Shown here: positions 12,011 through 24,700 of the stretch, piece after piece
Layout: each line of letters opens with the position of its first letter
Numbering within the stretch: position 1 is the first letter of the stretch
Notes under the pieces: generated by a model
What the model saw: only the letters and a program-made list of their open reading frames with translations
What the model was told of the DNA's origin: nothing
Databases searched by the model: none
Translations under genes and position numbers: made by a program
Assembly: GCA_954871525.1 (NCBI GenBank)
Contig: OX940863.1
Location: forward strand, 5,432,001-5,496,000
DNA length: 64,000 nucleotides
Reading direction: 5' to 3'
Source of the DNA: Parietaria judaica
Taxonomy: Eukaryota; Streptophyta; Magnoliopsida; Rosales; Urticaceae

Positions 12011-12684
12011 CAGCCTATTTTTTTTTGTACGTAACTATATTTACGAATATGTAATTATATTTGCGTAACTATATTTACGATTCTGTATTTTTAGGTAACT
12101 ATAGTTACTATTTTTTTTTGAGAGACTATAGTTACTATTTTTACGTAACTATATTTACGATTCAATAATTTTATTTACAGCTTCGTTGTTATAGGTTTCT
12201 CATCTATTCATAATTATCTAAAAATACATAATCAATTCTAACTATATTTACAATTTAGTAATTTTATTTACAGCTTCGTAATTACTTAATTACGAAAAAA
12301 TGTAAATATATTTACGAATCTTGTGTATATGTAAACCAATTTCAAACTGTAAATTAAATTACCAAAAAATCTGTAAATTTAATTACGAATAATGAAGATC
12401 CGAATATGTAATTCCATATACATATTCAACACGTAAGACAAACTAAATTCAAATTCAAATTTCTTAACACTAAACCATAAACTTATTCATATATGAAGAG
12501 GAAAAATAATGTCAAAATGACAATGAATTTTTATTGATGTAAACAAGGAAAGTGTAAATTTTGTATAATACAACTAACCTGTATCACAAATTGATTAAGT
12601 AACATCAAACATCAACTTTGGCCAACAAAAAAATAAAGAAACACAATTATAAGATTAAAAAAAATCAACCGAACATGTATGAAC

Positions 12685-13234
12685 CATGGTTCTAAATGTC
12701 GATATCGACGTCGTTTAGCACTCTCTATTTTACGGATATATCGGTTGCCGACGGATAAATGGGAAGAAATGGATATATCGCTTGCCGATAATACCACATA
12801 AATTTCACGGATATATCGCTTGCCCATCGAAATATCGACGGATATTCCGGAAAATATTTTTAGTATTTCAATATAGTTTCTAACCTATTTAATAAATATA
12901 ACACATAGTTATAGCCTAGAAAACACACTCATAAATCATTACATAACACAAACATATAACATAAAAGTCATAACTCATAACATAATGTCGACATAACATA
13001 AAATAAGTTAGGCATCATAATAAAGTCAGAGTACGAACATAAATTTGAACATAGAGTACGAAGTACGAACATAAATACAAACTTCGCACTCTCCATTTTA
13101 AGGTTATATCGCTTGCCGACGGATAAATGGGCAGAAATGGATATATCGATTTCCTGCGAATATCGTCTCGCATTTCTCACTTTCTGGGCACGTCGTAGAT
13201 ATATCGACGACATATCCGGATATTTAAAACCATG
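12685..13234. mobile_element. hAT-like MITE (550 bp) nested in M4
   Basis: Ends are CATGGTTCTAAA and, reverse-complemented, CATGGTTTTAAA. They are flanked by the 8-base GTATGAAC on both sides (12677-12684 and 13235-13242). The interior has repeated ATATCGCTTGCCGACGGAT motifs in both orientations. The same insertion is in copy B (59560-60109), so it predates the duplication. Confidence 0.87.
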
Positions 13235-13335
13235 GTATGAACAAGACTCGTTGTCTGCGAATGTCTTTCTCCCCCTGTTCGTCAAGTCATCGTCGTTCGC
13301 CCAAATTAATAACGACTTTCCAGTTCAAAACCCTA

Positions 13336-13614
<279 letters not shown>

Positions 13615-14192
13615 TCAGACTCGAATTGAAAACAATCGCGAGCAATATTATCATCAATGGAAACGAAAGCGATCATCGAGGAGGAAAAGAAGAGAGTGAG
13701 GTCTAGGGCTTACGAACAAGACTCGTTGTCGTTGTAGAGAGGTCGGGTAATGAGTTCGGAGAGGAGGGAATAATTAAATAAATGATAATTAGTTGGGGGA
13801 AGTTGTCAACCATAATGATAGGAAAAACTTATTTTGAAATTAAAATATATAATTAATAATTATTATACGAAAATTAATAATTATAAATTAATATTATGGT
13901 TAATATGGTCCAAATAAAGTTATTAGTGGGTATAAATGAGTTTTCAGAAAATATGGGCATTTTTCTTAAACCTTTAGTGTTTTTTGGACATTTTGGTTGG
14001 TTTTCTTTTATTAATATGACCTAATGAGCTTGACGAACAGGGGTATAAATGAGTTTTCAGAAACTATGGGCATTTCCCGAGATTTCCACCCTCGGGATTG
14101 CGGAAAATCCAAAAAAAAAAAGCCCAACACAGCTACATGTATCTCAAACTAGCGGTGCTCATTCTATATAATCTTAAATCTCTCATTTTTTT

Positions 14193-15700
14193 AAGGAAAT
14201 CCCACCAAATGCCCAAACAGCACCAAAAGTTTAAGAGATTTTTTTTCCCTTTGTTTTTTTAGTACTTTCTTCTGCCCTTGTCTCTGTATAATCTATAATT
14301 TTGAATTCTGGGTTTTTCCATATATAATTTTGGAAATAGTTTTTAATTGTCTCGGAATAAATATCAAAATAAAAAGAATGCCCATAGTTTAAAACAATTC
14401 ATTTATACCGATTAATAAAAAAATTTGACCATATTAACCCTAATATTAGTTATAATTATTAATTTTCATTTAATAATTATTAATAATATATATTAATTTT
14501 GAAATTATTTTTTCCTATAATTATGGTTGACGACTTCCTCCTATTAATTACCATTTCATTTAATTATGTTATTTTTTTTAAAATCTTCAGCATTTATCAC
14601 GATAAATGGCAGAAAGACAAACGGAGGAGTCGACGTCGAGCTTGCCGGAGAAGATGACGTCGAGAAGCGCCAAGGCGGCGGAGAGGAAACTCTCTACGAC
14701 ATTCTTCGCCGCATGATCGCCACGATCGTCTCGCCGGCGCACGCTAGAAGCGTTGCTCCGCTGTTGCAGAGGATCAGAGCCTCCGTCTCGGAGAATGCTC
14801 CGCTTCTTCCATAAGCTTCTCGAAAGACTGGCCAGAAGGTCCTCCGCTAGACTCGCAGAAGCGGTCCTCTCCGCGCTCTTCTCGTTGTGTCGGTGAGTCT
14901 TGGTGTCGATCGGAATTGGAAATAGAGCACTGGTTTAAATTTCTTGATTTTTTGGAAGAAATTTTGTTTATAGTTTGGATTATTGAATGAATTTGGTTTC
15001 AAATTGGTGGAAACTTCCGTTCATGTTTGTTCTACGATTGTGTTTCGACCTCTCGCCCGAAATTTTTGGTAATTTAATTTACAGTTTGATATTTGGTATA
15101 TACATATACAATTATGGTTGATATTTACGATTTGCACAAACAGTTCTCGTATTAAGTATTGGTATAACATATACAATTTTGGTAATTAAATTTACAGTTT
15201 GATATTGGTATATACATATACAACTATGGTTGATATTTACGATTCACACATACAGTTCCCGTATTAAGTATTGGTATAAACATATTCAATTTTGGTTATT
15301 AAATTTACAGTTTGGAATTGGTATATTTAAATACAATTTCAGTTTGACGAATTTGAATATAATTAATTTTTGTAATTTTTTTTAAATTTAAAATCGTTAG
15401 AATCCTGGTTAATAGGGAAAAAATATTTCGAAAATAATTAGGGATTTTTTAAAATTGATTAGTTATTATATTAAGCTACGTTTAAGGAGAAAAATTAATC
15501 TGATTTTTAAATGATTAATTAAATCGAATAATAAATAATTTCAAATGTAATTTAAATGCCAAATATTATTTTCACACGTAAAATTTTTTAGGGGTAAATT
15601 GGTCTATATTTCAATTAATTAGTGGTTTTGATTACCATAAATAAATTTGGGCAATTTCTTCAAAGGTTGAGTAAAAAATAGATATTTGGCTCATTTACCC
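14193..15700. mobile_element. Mutator-like element M2 (copy A) carrying a membrane-protein exon
   Basis: Opposite orientation to M3 and M4: it starts AAGGAAATCCCACC followed by AAATGCCC and ends TTTGGCTCATTTACCC. The centre is GC-rich (14606-14892). The right arm holds repeated GGTATATACATATACAAT and TTTACAGTTTG units (about 15070-15330). I could not see a clean 9-base target duplication. It ends about 335 bases upstream of the kinase start codon. Confidence 0.6.
14606..14892 (+). pseudogene. Captured exon of a conserved plant transmembrane protein, broken
   Basis: One frame starts MAERQTEESTSSLPEK, and a second continues LYDILRRMIATIV, LLQRIRASVSENAPLL and, further on, GPLRALLVVSV just before a GTGAGT donor at 14893. 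This order resembles a conserved plant membrane-protein family that I know only as unnamed transmembrane proteins. A frame change separates the two parts, and stops occur in the second frame at 14812-14814 (TAA) and about 33 bases later (TAG). Copy B (61484-61770) has the same stops, so it was already broken before the duplication. The family identity is from memory and moderate. Confidence 0.55.
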
Positions 15701-16034
15701 TTTTTGTATTACCTATATAAAGTATTTTTTTTCACCCGCCAAATAGTATTAAACCTCTCATTTTCGGCAGGTTTTTAACTTTATTTCATGCTCAGTGAGC
15801 TCAGCTGGCTATAAAGCGTTTATTCCCCTAAAAATAAAGTAGCATTTTATTGTGGCCAAATGGTACGATCAAAACTGATTATGTAATGTTATCTTTGTCT
15901 CAACAGGCTGATCACAAAGTTGAAGCTCAATCTAGCAAGACATGGATTATTCATCATGTAATGTCTATATTAAGAACTTCTATCAGCTGTCGGAAACCTG
16001 GCACGTTTAAGGTTTATATAAGGAAAAGTAGACT
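15701..16034 (+). promoter_or_regulatory. Upstream region of the receptor-kinase gene
   Basis: About 335 bases lie between M2 and the start codon. A TATA-like CCTATATAAAG occurs near 15711-15721, and CTCAACAG followed by GCTGATC near 15900 could be a 5'-leader splice acceptor. A second TATATAAGG near 16015 is only about 15 bases from the ATG, too close to serve as a TATA box. Copy B keeps the same sites (62579-62912). The promoter assignment is inference. Confidence 0.4.
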
Positions 16035-16183
16035 ATGAACACACTGATCAGCCAAAGAAAGATGAGCGACTCTCTGTTGCGACGTCCTTTTCCCTTTCTT
16101 CTCTGCTGGAGCTTGCTGATACTTTGGAATTCAGTTTCGGAATCCTCAGCTGTTGAGCTTTTGCCTTACTCCGAAGGTATATA

Positions 16184-16251
<68 letters not shown>

Positions 16252-17296
16252 TCAGATGACTTGGTGTCATTCAGGGAGAGATAGTGAGGTCATGTAAATA
16301 CAGAGTTAAAGACAACAGATTAATTTTTAAATATAATTGGAGCCCGAATGTTGGTTCTGAAGAAAGTTCGAAAACAGAATTCCAGTTCCGGAAAAAATGG
16401 GGAATCCGGAGCCAAAATATGGATTCCGAATTTTTATTTTATTTTTCCGGAACTAAAATTCTGGTTTCATTATGGATACTGCAATTTTCCGGAAAGTGGG
16501 CAAATAAAAAAAAGAACAATATTTCTGTTTTTGACCTTATTTACATGATTAAGTGAAGTACCACTGTTTCAAAGCTATAGGAGCTTATTTGGTCTTTCTG
16601 TTTGTGATTGAGCTAGTCATATATACCCTTTTAATCATCATAAGTTTGGTCTTTTTTCTTAGGTTGTATTTATATAACATAAGAAATAAAACAGAGTCGT
16701 TCTTGCGTATGGTGTGTTTCACGGCAATATATTAATGTGATGGGGCAGTGAGTTCTTTGAGGACGTTGCTGTACCAGTTCAAGACGAAGCCAGCGGTGCA
16801 AAGCATTTCGAGGGCACACTGCAACTCCACGTCGTCCAGTTATGGCTTCGCCATCAGCTGCAACAAAGAGTGCTACGACAAGCCCACAACTGACGGCGAC
16901 GCACAGCCTTGTCACATCACCCAGATGTATATGTTCTGATAAAATATACCCCATTTCTTTCTTTGTGTTTTTTTTTGGATATGCCAACTTAGTTGGGATT
17001 CGAATTCTCACTTTGAGAAATTTCGGGCCTCCATCTTATACCGGAAAAAATATATATTGTGTTTGTATGGCAGAATCATTTCTGGCTTGGGGCTTACCGG
17101 AACGATAGATGCATCAATTGGTGATCTTTCATGGCTGACAGTAATGTAATTTTTTTCATTCTTTTTACATTTTTATTTTTTATTTTTTTTCATCTTTCTT
17201 CTTAAGATATATTTGCTTGAAATTCTAGAATATGCTCTTATTAATTGTAACATTTTTCTGCTGGTGAAATTTTATTATTCATGTTCATAATTAGGA

Positions 17297-17338
<42 letters not shown>

Positions 17339-20300
17339 GTATTCAAAGAGAAACTTCATAAAATAACCCTTAATACACTACAAATTCTATTATTAACCCT
17401 TTATAATTCTCAAAACAACCTTTTCAAATTTCATGTATCAAAATACCCCATGCAAAATGGACATATCACGTCTTGAAAAATAGACATATCACGTCCTGAA
17501 AAATGGACAAGTTAGGGGTATTTTGGTACATGAAATTTTAAAAGGTTATTTTGAGAATACTGAAAACTTGGGTGTTAGTAATAGAATTTGTGGTGTATTG
17601 AGGGTTATTTTATTCATGTTCCATATTACAAACCACCCTAAAATTTTATTATTTTTGGCAAATATATTTGGATATATTTTAATATGAATTGCTCGGTACT
17701 ACAGAAATTTGTCCAATAATAAGCTTCGAGGCCCTATACCAGACAGTTTGGGGAATCTGATTAATCTACGATCCCTGTAAGTCCGTACGATTGATTTTTT
17801 TTTTTTACCAAATAGCCGGAAATCATGAGTAACCGTACAATTGATTAGCTGCATAAATTGTTAAATTATCTAAAATATAATATATATTTGCTTAGTGTTG
17901 ATGGAACTTTTGCGTGGCTAATCTTTGCTTCACAGAGATCTTACTCACAATCAACTATCAGGGACACTTCCAGATAGTTTAGGGAACTTGCAATCCCTTC
18001 AATGGCTGTAAGTTGTTACGTTAATAATCTCATATGATGTGTGTTTGCCCATTTGTGTAGAGGCCCAATGCCCGATATGCCCGACCCACATTCAAAACGA
18101 TTCAGTAACCGTCGCAATATGGCAATACACAAAAAGAATATTTGTGGCAAAAATATCCACACATGTTACAAAAAATCTTATATTTTCAATCTCTTTTTTA
18201 TTGACAAAAGTTTCCAATGATGTAAAAAATCTTGGCAAGCGTAATGAAGTTTTTTTTGTTAACTCTCTACCGTGAAGTTCGATGTGCGTAGTAGCCGCCT
18301 AGCCGGAACGTGTTCTACAAATGCAAACACTAAGGGCAACTCTGACCTGTAGTAATTACACAATTTTAGTGTTGTTTTAACACCAAATCTTTATCATCTC
18401 CAACCATAAAACCATAATTTCACACTAAAATAAATATTCTCTATTATTATATTATTAAATCAAAGATTATCTTTACTATTTAATTTAGGGATAATTGAGA
18501 ATAAATACCCTATGGTGACGGTGACGGTGACGTATAAGATTTTGTTACATACGAGTATTTTTGTGGCAAAATCCGGACCCCTACACAAAATTACAAAAGC
18601 ATCAAGATATTAGAGATTGCAATTTCTTAGAATTTTGTTTTTTTTTTGCTTATTTCCGCTTTGATATATCTTTAATATTGTATTTTCTTAATTTGTTGTT
18701 CTGCTTAGTCTTAGGTAAATACCCTAGCTCTGCTATGACAGAAAATCAATGGAAATTTAGTTTTCTGCAACTTGTTTAGTTTTCTGGAGTTTCCGCTCAC
18801 TCGAAGAGCATTTATCCGATACTTCCGATTCCGGGGTCGTATAAGAGTATATAATCTAATAGCTCGTAACGGCAAGATCACCAAACAAATAGAAAAATAC
18901 CGAACAAGATTGTACGGGACTATTTAAAAGCAATCGGTGAGTCTAATTATCCAAGAAACTATTAAAGTGAAAATCCTACAATAATAGAGAAGCTATATAA
19001 TAATGCTAATGATAGTAAGGGACAAATTTTTAATGTCTCTAATTTCCTGTTGTGTAGCTATCTGAGGAACAACTTTCTCAGCGGCGTGATACCATCGTCT
19101 TTCAGTCAACTGTCTCTTCTACGAAACTTGTAAACATACATCTTTTATATATATAGTAGTTAAATGCAAGTGTATTATAAATTTGTACAAATATATATAT
19201 ATATATTTGTATTAATTAATATGGCTTTGAATATTTGCAGGTTTCTGGACTACAATATGCTATCAGGATCACTCCCCAAAAAGTTGGGAATGCTACAGAA
19301 TTTAACAAGTTTGTAAGTTAACATATACTATTTATTATTGTCAATATAATACTTTTATTTGTACCCGGAGTTGCGTTTTTTTTTTTCCTAAGTTTTTTTA
19401 GTGTTATGAGGTCTGAACTCTTCACTTCAAGCCTCTAGGGTAAATATTCAGTGCACACGTAAATTATTTTTCTCAATTGTAGGAGTATCGGAGAAAACAG
19501 ATTAACTGGTACACTTCCACCGGAGCTCGGAAATTTGACAAGTCTTACTTCCTTGTAAGAAATTTTCTTCAGTATTAATAAAACTGCACTACATATATAA
19601 TTAGCATGCCTAGATGCATACATTTAACAAAAAATATGTCACTAATTTTAGGTGAAAATTTTGAACAAATTTCATCTGGCCCTGCGTTATTTATCATGTA
19701 TATTACTATTAATGTATTGATGAATTAAAATATAATTATTTGTAAACATATGAAATCAATTTAAAAACTAAATATTTGGAATTGTTTGAAATAATCTATG
19801 TTCAGACATTTTTATCTGTATTTTTGTTTATGCAGCTGGTTGCCATCCAACTATTTGTCGGGAAAGTTGCCAAACTTTGAGAACCTCACCAACCTTGAGC
19901 GTTTGTGAGTGACATATTCATAATTTATGTGTTTGCGCGAGGCGTACGTGTGTGTATATATATATATATATATCTTTATATGCTTGTAGTTTTTTTTTTT
20001 TTTTTAACAAAAGATGGAGGTCCATAATTTTAAATACATGCTTGTAGTTGTATGTATGAGAAATAACGTAAATAAACGAAACTTGCAGTGTAGTGGCTGG
20101 TAATCAGCTATCAGGCCAGCTGCCTTCCTACGTACAGAAGTGGCCTAATCTACAAAATCTGTAAGTTATAAGATTTTTAAATATAAATATATATATATAT
20201 AAAGTATAAACGAAACTGGCAAAACAAAAAACAAAATAAAAAGATAGACACTAAGAATTATAGTAGTTTACCTCTCACCGTGAAGAGGTGTGTTGGATAC

Positions 20301-21682
20301 AGCACAAATTGTGGGATTTAGCTATGGGCAATTACAATTATATTACAATATGCTATGATTGTGGGTTTAGTTATTGTTGGCCTTGATTTCATTTAGTATG
20401 CGACATTATTTGTGGAGGAATTAGTCAATGATATTTTTAGGAAATTAATCACTGTAGCTAACTCCTACATGTCCACTTGTTCAATAGAAAATTCACCTTT
20501 TTTCATATTCGTCGATCTACATTATATGTCCACTTGCCGCATGGCGTTTGTAAATATTCTTCACTTTGATCGATCGAAGTTCCGGTGATTACAACTTTCT
20601 TTCTCTTGCTCTCTCTTTGTTACGAGCACTACTTGTCAGTTACAAGCCCATATACTCTAAAATTAAGGTTACACCAAATTAATACATGCATATGTGAAAG
20701 ACTTGTTATACCCTGGAACTCGATCAACTTAGACATTTTTGCGTCATGTCCTCTTAGGGAATCGGGTGAATTAGGCTCCAAAACTCAACAATTATTTATT
20801 AGGTAGTGTCCGGAATTACTTGTCAGGTGACTCCGTTTCAAATTCATTAAAAATAAAATTCACAGATGATGAAGAAAAATAGTGATAACAAAAAGAAATT
20901 TCTGAAACAAATCAAAGTATGCATGCATGAATGAAACTGTAATTACTATTATAAGATGTATGAATTGTAACTAAATGTGTGGTTTGCTGTGCTCCAGGGG
21001 ACTTCAAGGAAACAATTTCGAAGGGCCTTTGCCTGATGCATATTTTCAGATGCCCTATCTTGACACTCTGTGAGTACCATTTCCAATGAAAAAAAAAAAA
21101 GTCACACTCATTTATATATAATAAGTCTAATTGGTGAATTAGTTTTTTAATCTTTGTCAAGACGGTTTGAAACGCCTCGACTTAAAAAAATACAAGTTCA
21201 AGTCCTCGACCGCTGGAGCCATGCTTCTTTAAATTTTTTAGCGTTCTTTCCCGGCAAAATCTTAATGAGTCTTTCTCTACAGGTTGATAAGTGACCTAAA
21301 TGATACCAGTGACGTCAAATTCCCACAACGCGCTATAAATCTTCCCAACATATATAGAATGTGAGCTTTCTTGAGTTCTTTCATATCTTATTATATTGAC
21401 TAAAATTTTAGTACTTTTTTTATTATTATATATATTTGGCTTGTCTTTGTATCTTTTTTCTTACGTAACCCTTAGAGTCCATGACTAGAATGCAATTTCC
21501 GTTAAAACTAACGCTATCATGCCGAAAGGGCTACATGGGACTTCACAAATACAAAATTAAGGTGTGATATATAGTTAGTTTACAAATTTATGGACCACAA
21601 ATCATAGGTGACCCAATATGCAGGGTGAAAAGCTTGCCTCAAGTCAGCAACATATATTTTTCCTAAGAATGTACAATACTAC

Positions 21683-21717
<35 letters not shown>

Positions 21718-24700
21718 TTTTATAATTCCGGAGATTGGCCTTAAATTCCTTCCGCAGTGTACTGAGGAACTGCAAACTTACTGGCACAGTCCTAGACTAC
21801 GTTGGGCAGCTTTCAACGCTAAAACACCTGTAAGGACTAGCGTGATTGAATATTTGAACTTGTAACCTCGAAAAGACTAAATAACATAGTTTTTTTGAGC
21901 GATTATCGGACACTCTTGAATATTCTTGAGCCCCGACCTGTTCTTGCACTGCAGTGACTTGAGCTTCAACAAGCTCAAAGGTTCAATCCCAGAGTCTTTT
22001 ACACCAAATCTAATTTACCTGTAAGACTATATTAAAAACATTACATATATATTTTATATAGTTCATCATAAATAACAAAAGTTAGTTCAAAGCTAATGAC
22101 ATGCTTTATCTTCTGACTTCTGGTAACATGAACAGATCATTGGCAAGAAACATGCTTAGTGGCAGAATACCAAATTGGATATTTCAATCCACTGGAACTA
22201 GAATGTATGCTCTTAATTCATTCAAAGTCTCCAGAACATTCATTAATTATTGAAATAAAATTGGAAATCTGCGCAATGACCACATTTATCTTGACTGTTT
22301 CAGGGATCTTTCCTACAATAATTTCTCAACAGTAGATTCACCAGTACCAACTGACGTAGATCTGTGAGCGTTGGAGTTGACATTTCCTTATATACACATA
22401 ATTTCCCTACAATAATATTTCATGAGTGAAAATAGTAGCGGTAAAGTACCTAATGTTTACGCTGTAGAGGTGAAAAGTTCCAAATCCTTTTATCAGAGTA
22501 TTGGTACTTTACAAAGTGCCGAAACTCTAATATTTTATATAAGATTGTAACCGGTTAAATCCAATAAGTACATGTCTTATATATAATAATATCAGAGTAT
22601 TGGTACTTTGTCCGGTTAAAAAATTGGAACTTGTCGTTATTTTTTAGAAGAGAATTGGTACTTATGCCGCGTATAAACCGAAAAAATATTGGTAAACTTT
22701 TGCCGCTACTATATAAAACATTGGATATTTTCGCCGCTATTAACCCTAATTTTATATAATGCTTATCTTACTCTTTTGATTTATTAATTAATAGGAACCT
22801 CTTTGCTTGTTGCTGCTGCGATGTCTCAGCTGGCACAAAACCATTTATGTAAAGCCTTCATAAACTTACATACTTGACTTGTGCTCTAAGGTAGCCATTT
22901 CTCACTGACCTTGTTTATTTGTACTTCATCACTTTCAGGCTTCAGCCCGTTGACATGATGAACCAGAATTTTCCCAAGAAAAAGTCAAAGTGTAAGTATC
23001 GAACAATGCGATTAATTCGATTGCACACGGATCTTTGTAAAACTAATTTTCTTTGATCAGTTTATTCCTTGTTTATAAACTCTGGCGGGGAGGACACCAT
23101 ATCCAACAAGACACGTTACGACCGAGACAACGACACGTCGCATTTTCATATCAGTGCGGCGCAGAACTGGGCCTATAGCTTCACCGGAGACTTCCTCGTA
23201 GTGACTGCGAATTCAAGTGATTATACAAAGAGAGTTCCCTGTAAGATCTCTGACTCTGGGTCTTCAGTGTACGACGACGCTCGTCTCTCGCCTGTCTCTC
23301 TCAACTATTACGGCTTTAGTCTCTACACTGGGACGTACGACGTGACGCTTCACTTTGCGGAAATTGTGTACGTAAATGATGAGGACTATAACCTTTTGAG
23401 GAAACGCGTATTTGACATCTACATTCAGGTAAAAAATCATCGACGATCTCAGAGGTTTGATGGATGTAAACAGTGGGATTTTTCGAATTCAGACTCAGCC
23501 ATTGTGCAAGAACACTAAAATTAATGACACCGTGATTTCGGTCCACGGATGGAATACTTCAGAGAAATTTTACTCTGTTTTTCATCCACACACACGCGCG
23601 CACACATATATTTATATTGCTACTTGCAAGCATACATGAAATAATGAAAGGACGATCTTGTTGATGAAATTGTTCAGGGTGAGCTTGTGGTGAAGGATTT
23701 CAACATAAGAGATCAATCCGGGGGACCAAACAAAGCGACCACGTTGACATTCGAAACCGAAGTCAATGAAGACACTAATCATATTCTGGATATCCACTTG
23801 TACTGGACTGGAAAAGGGTCTTATTCCGACTGGCCGGCTTTCAATGGACCTCTCATATCAGCTATTTCCGTCAATCCTCGTAAGAGAACTCTATCGTAAT
23901 TCATCTTCTCTTTTCGTCTTTTGAATAAATCACGTGTTCGATGATACACTCGCGGAAACAAGCCCCGCTAATTATACTGATCGCTTCAGGGTTCGATGTT
24001 AGTGATGGAAAGCTGAAACCGTGGCAGATAGCGTTGATTGTGGTAGCATCTCTCATTTTCGCTCTTCTTCTCTTATTGGCTGTGATTTGGTCAATGGGCT
24101 GGCTTGAGAACGAAGAGTTCAAAGGTGATTCAATGGACTAGCTTATTCATGTAATGTGACTATGATTTGGAACAATTATAACCTCATTTTCGCTTAAATA
24201 AACTCTCTTTTTGTCAGATAAAGTAAAAGTAGGCGAGTATTTCGATAATAACGTGAAGAAAGACATACATGTCCCGCTCAAGAAGCTAGTGGAAGCAACA
24301 GAAAATTTCAGCAACGGAAAAATGATTGGAAAAGCCGGCTTTCTCGGTGCAGTATACAGGGTACGTATTTAGTTCTTTTACATTTATGTTGAATTTTTTT
24401 GCTCTCTGAACTGTATAACATGTGCTATGTATATATTATACCCTACTCCAGGCCGAAGTTCTGAAGGAACCGAATATCGTTGTGGCAGTGAAAAAACTCC
24501 ACCCTCGTCATAAGGGAAAAATCACCGGTTTGATCAAAAAGGAAATTAGTCATATGACAATGCTGCAAAATGACAACATTATTAAATTGTTGCACGTTCA
24601 CATTGGAAAGGATCTTCAATTGCTTGTTTATGAATATATGGAAAACGAGTCAATCGAAACCGCCTTATTCCGTGAGTATTATACTATCTTATAGTAACTT

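Noticed and set aside
14041..14090. Possible third end of M4 (ATGAGTTTTCAGAAACTATGGGC)
   Set aside because: It repeats a piece from 13935-13960 outside the TTATTAATA boundary. It is probably a leftover fragment, too short to define an element.
15850..16038. A possible small gene just before the kinase
   Set aside because: In copy B the frame is broken by a TAG (near 62822) although the flanking sequence is kept. It is more likely a 5' leader.
16035..16259. A 74-codon frame ending in a long Tyr-Ile run
   Set aside because: It is exon 1 of the kinase read through into the (AT)n intron. The donor at 16177 and the in-phase exon 2 explain it.
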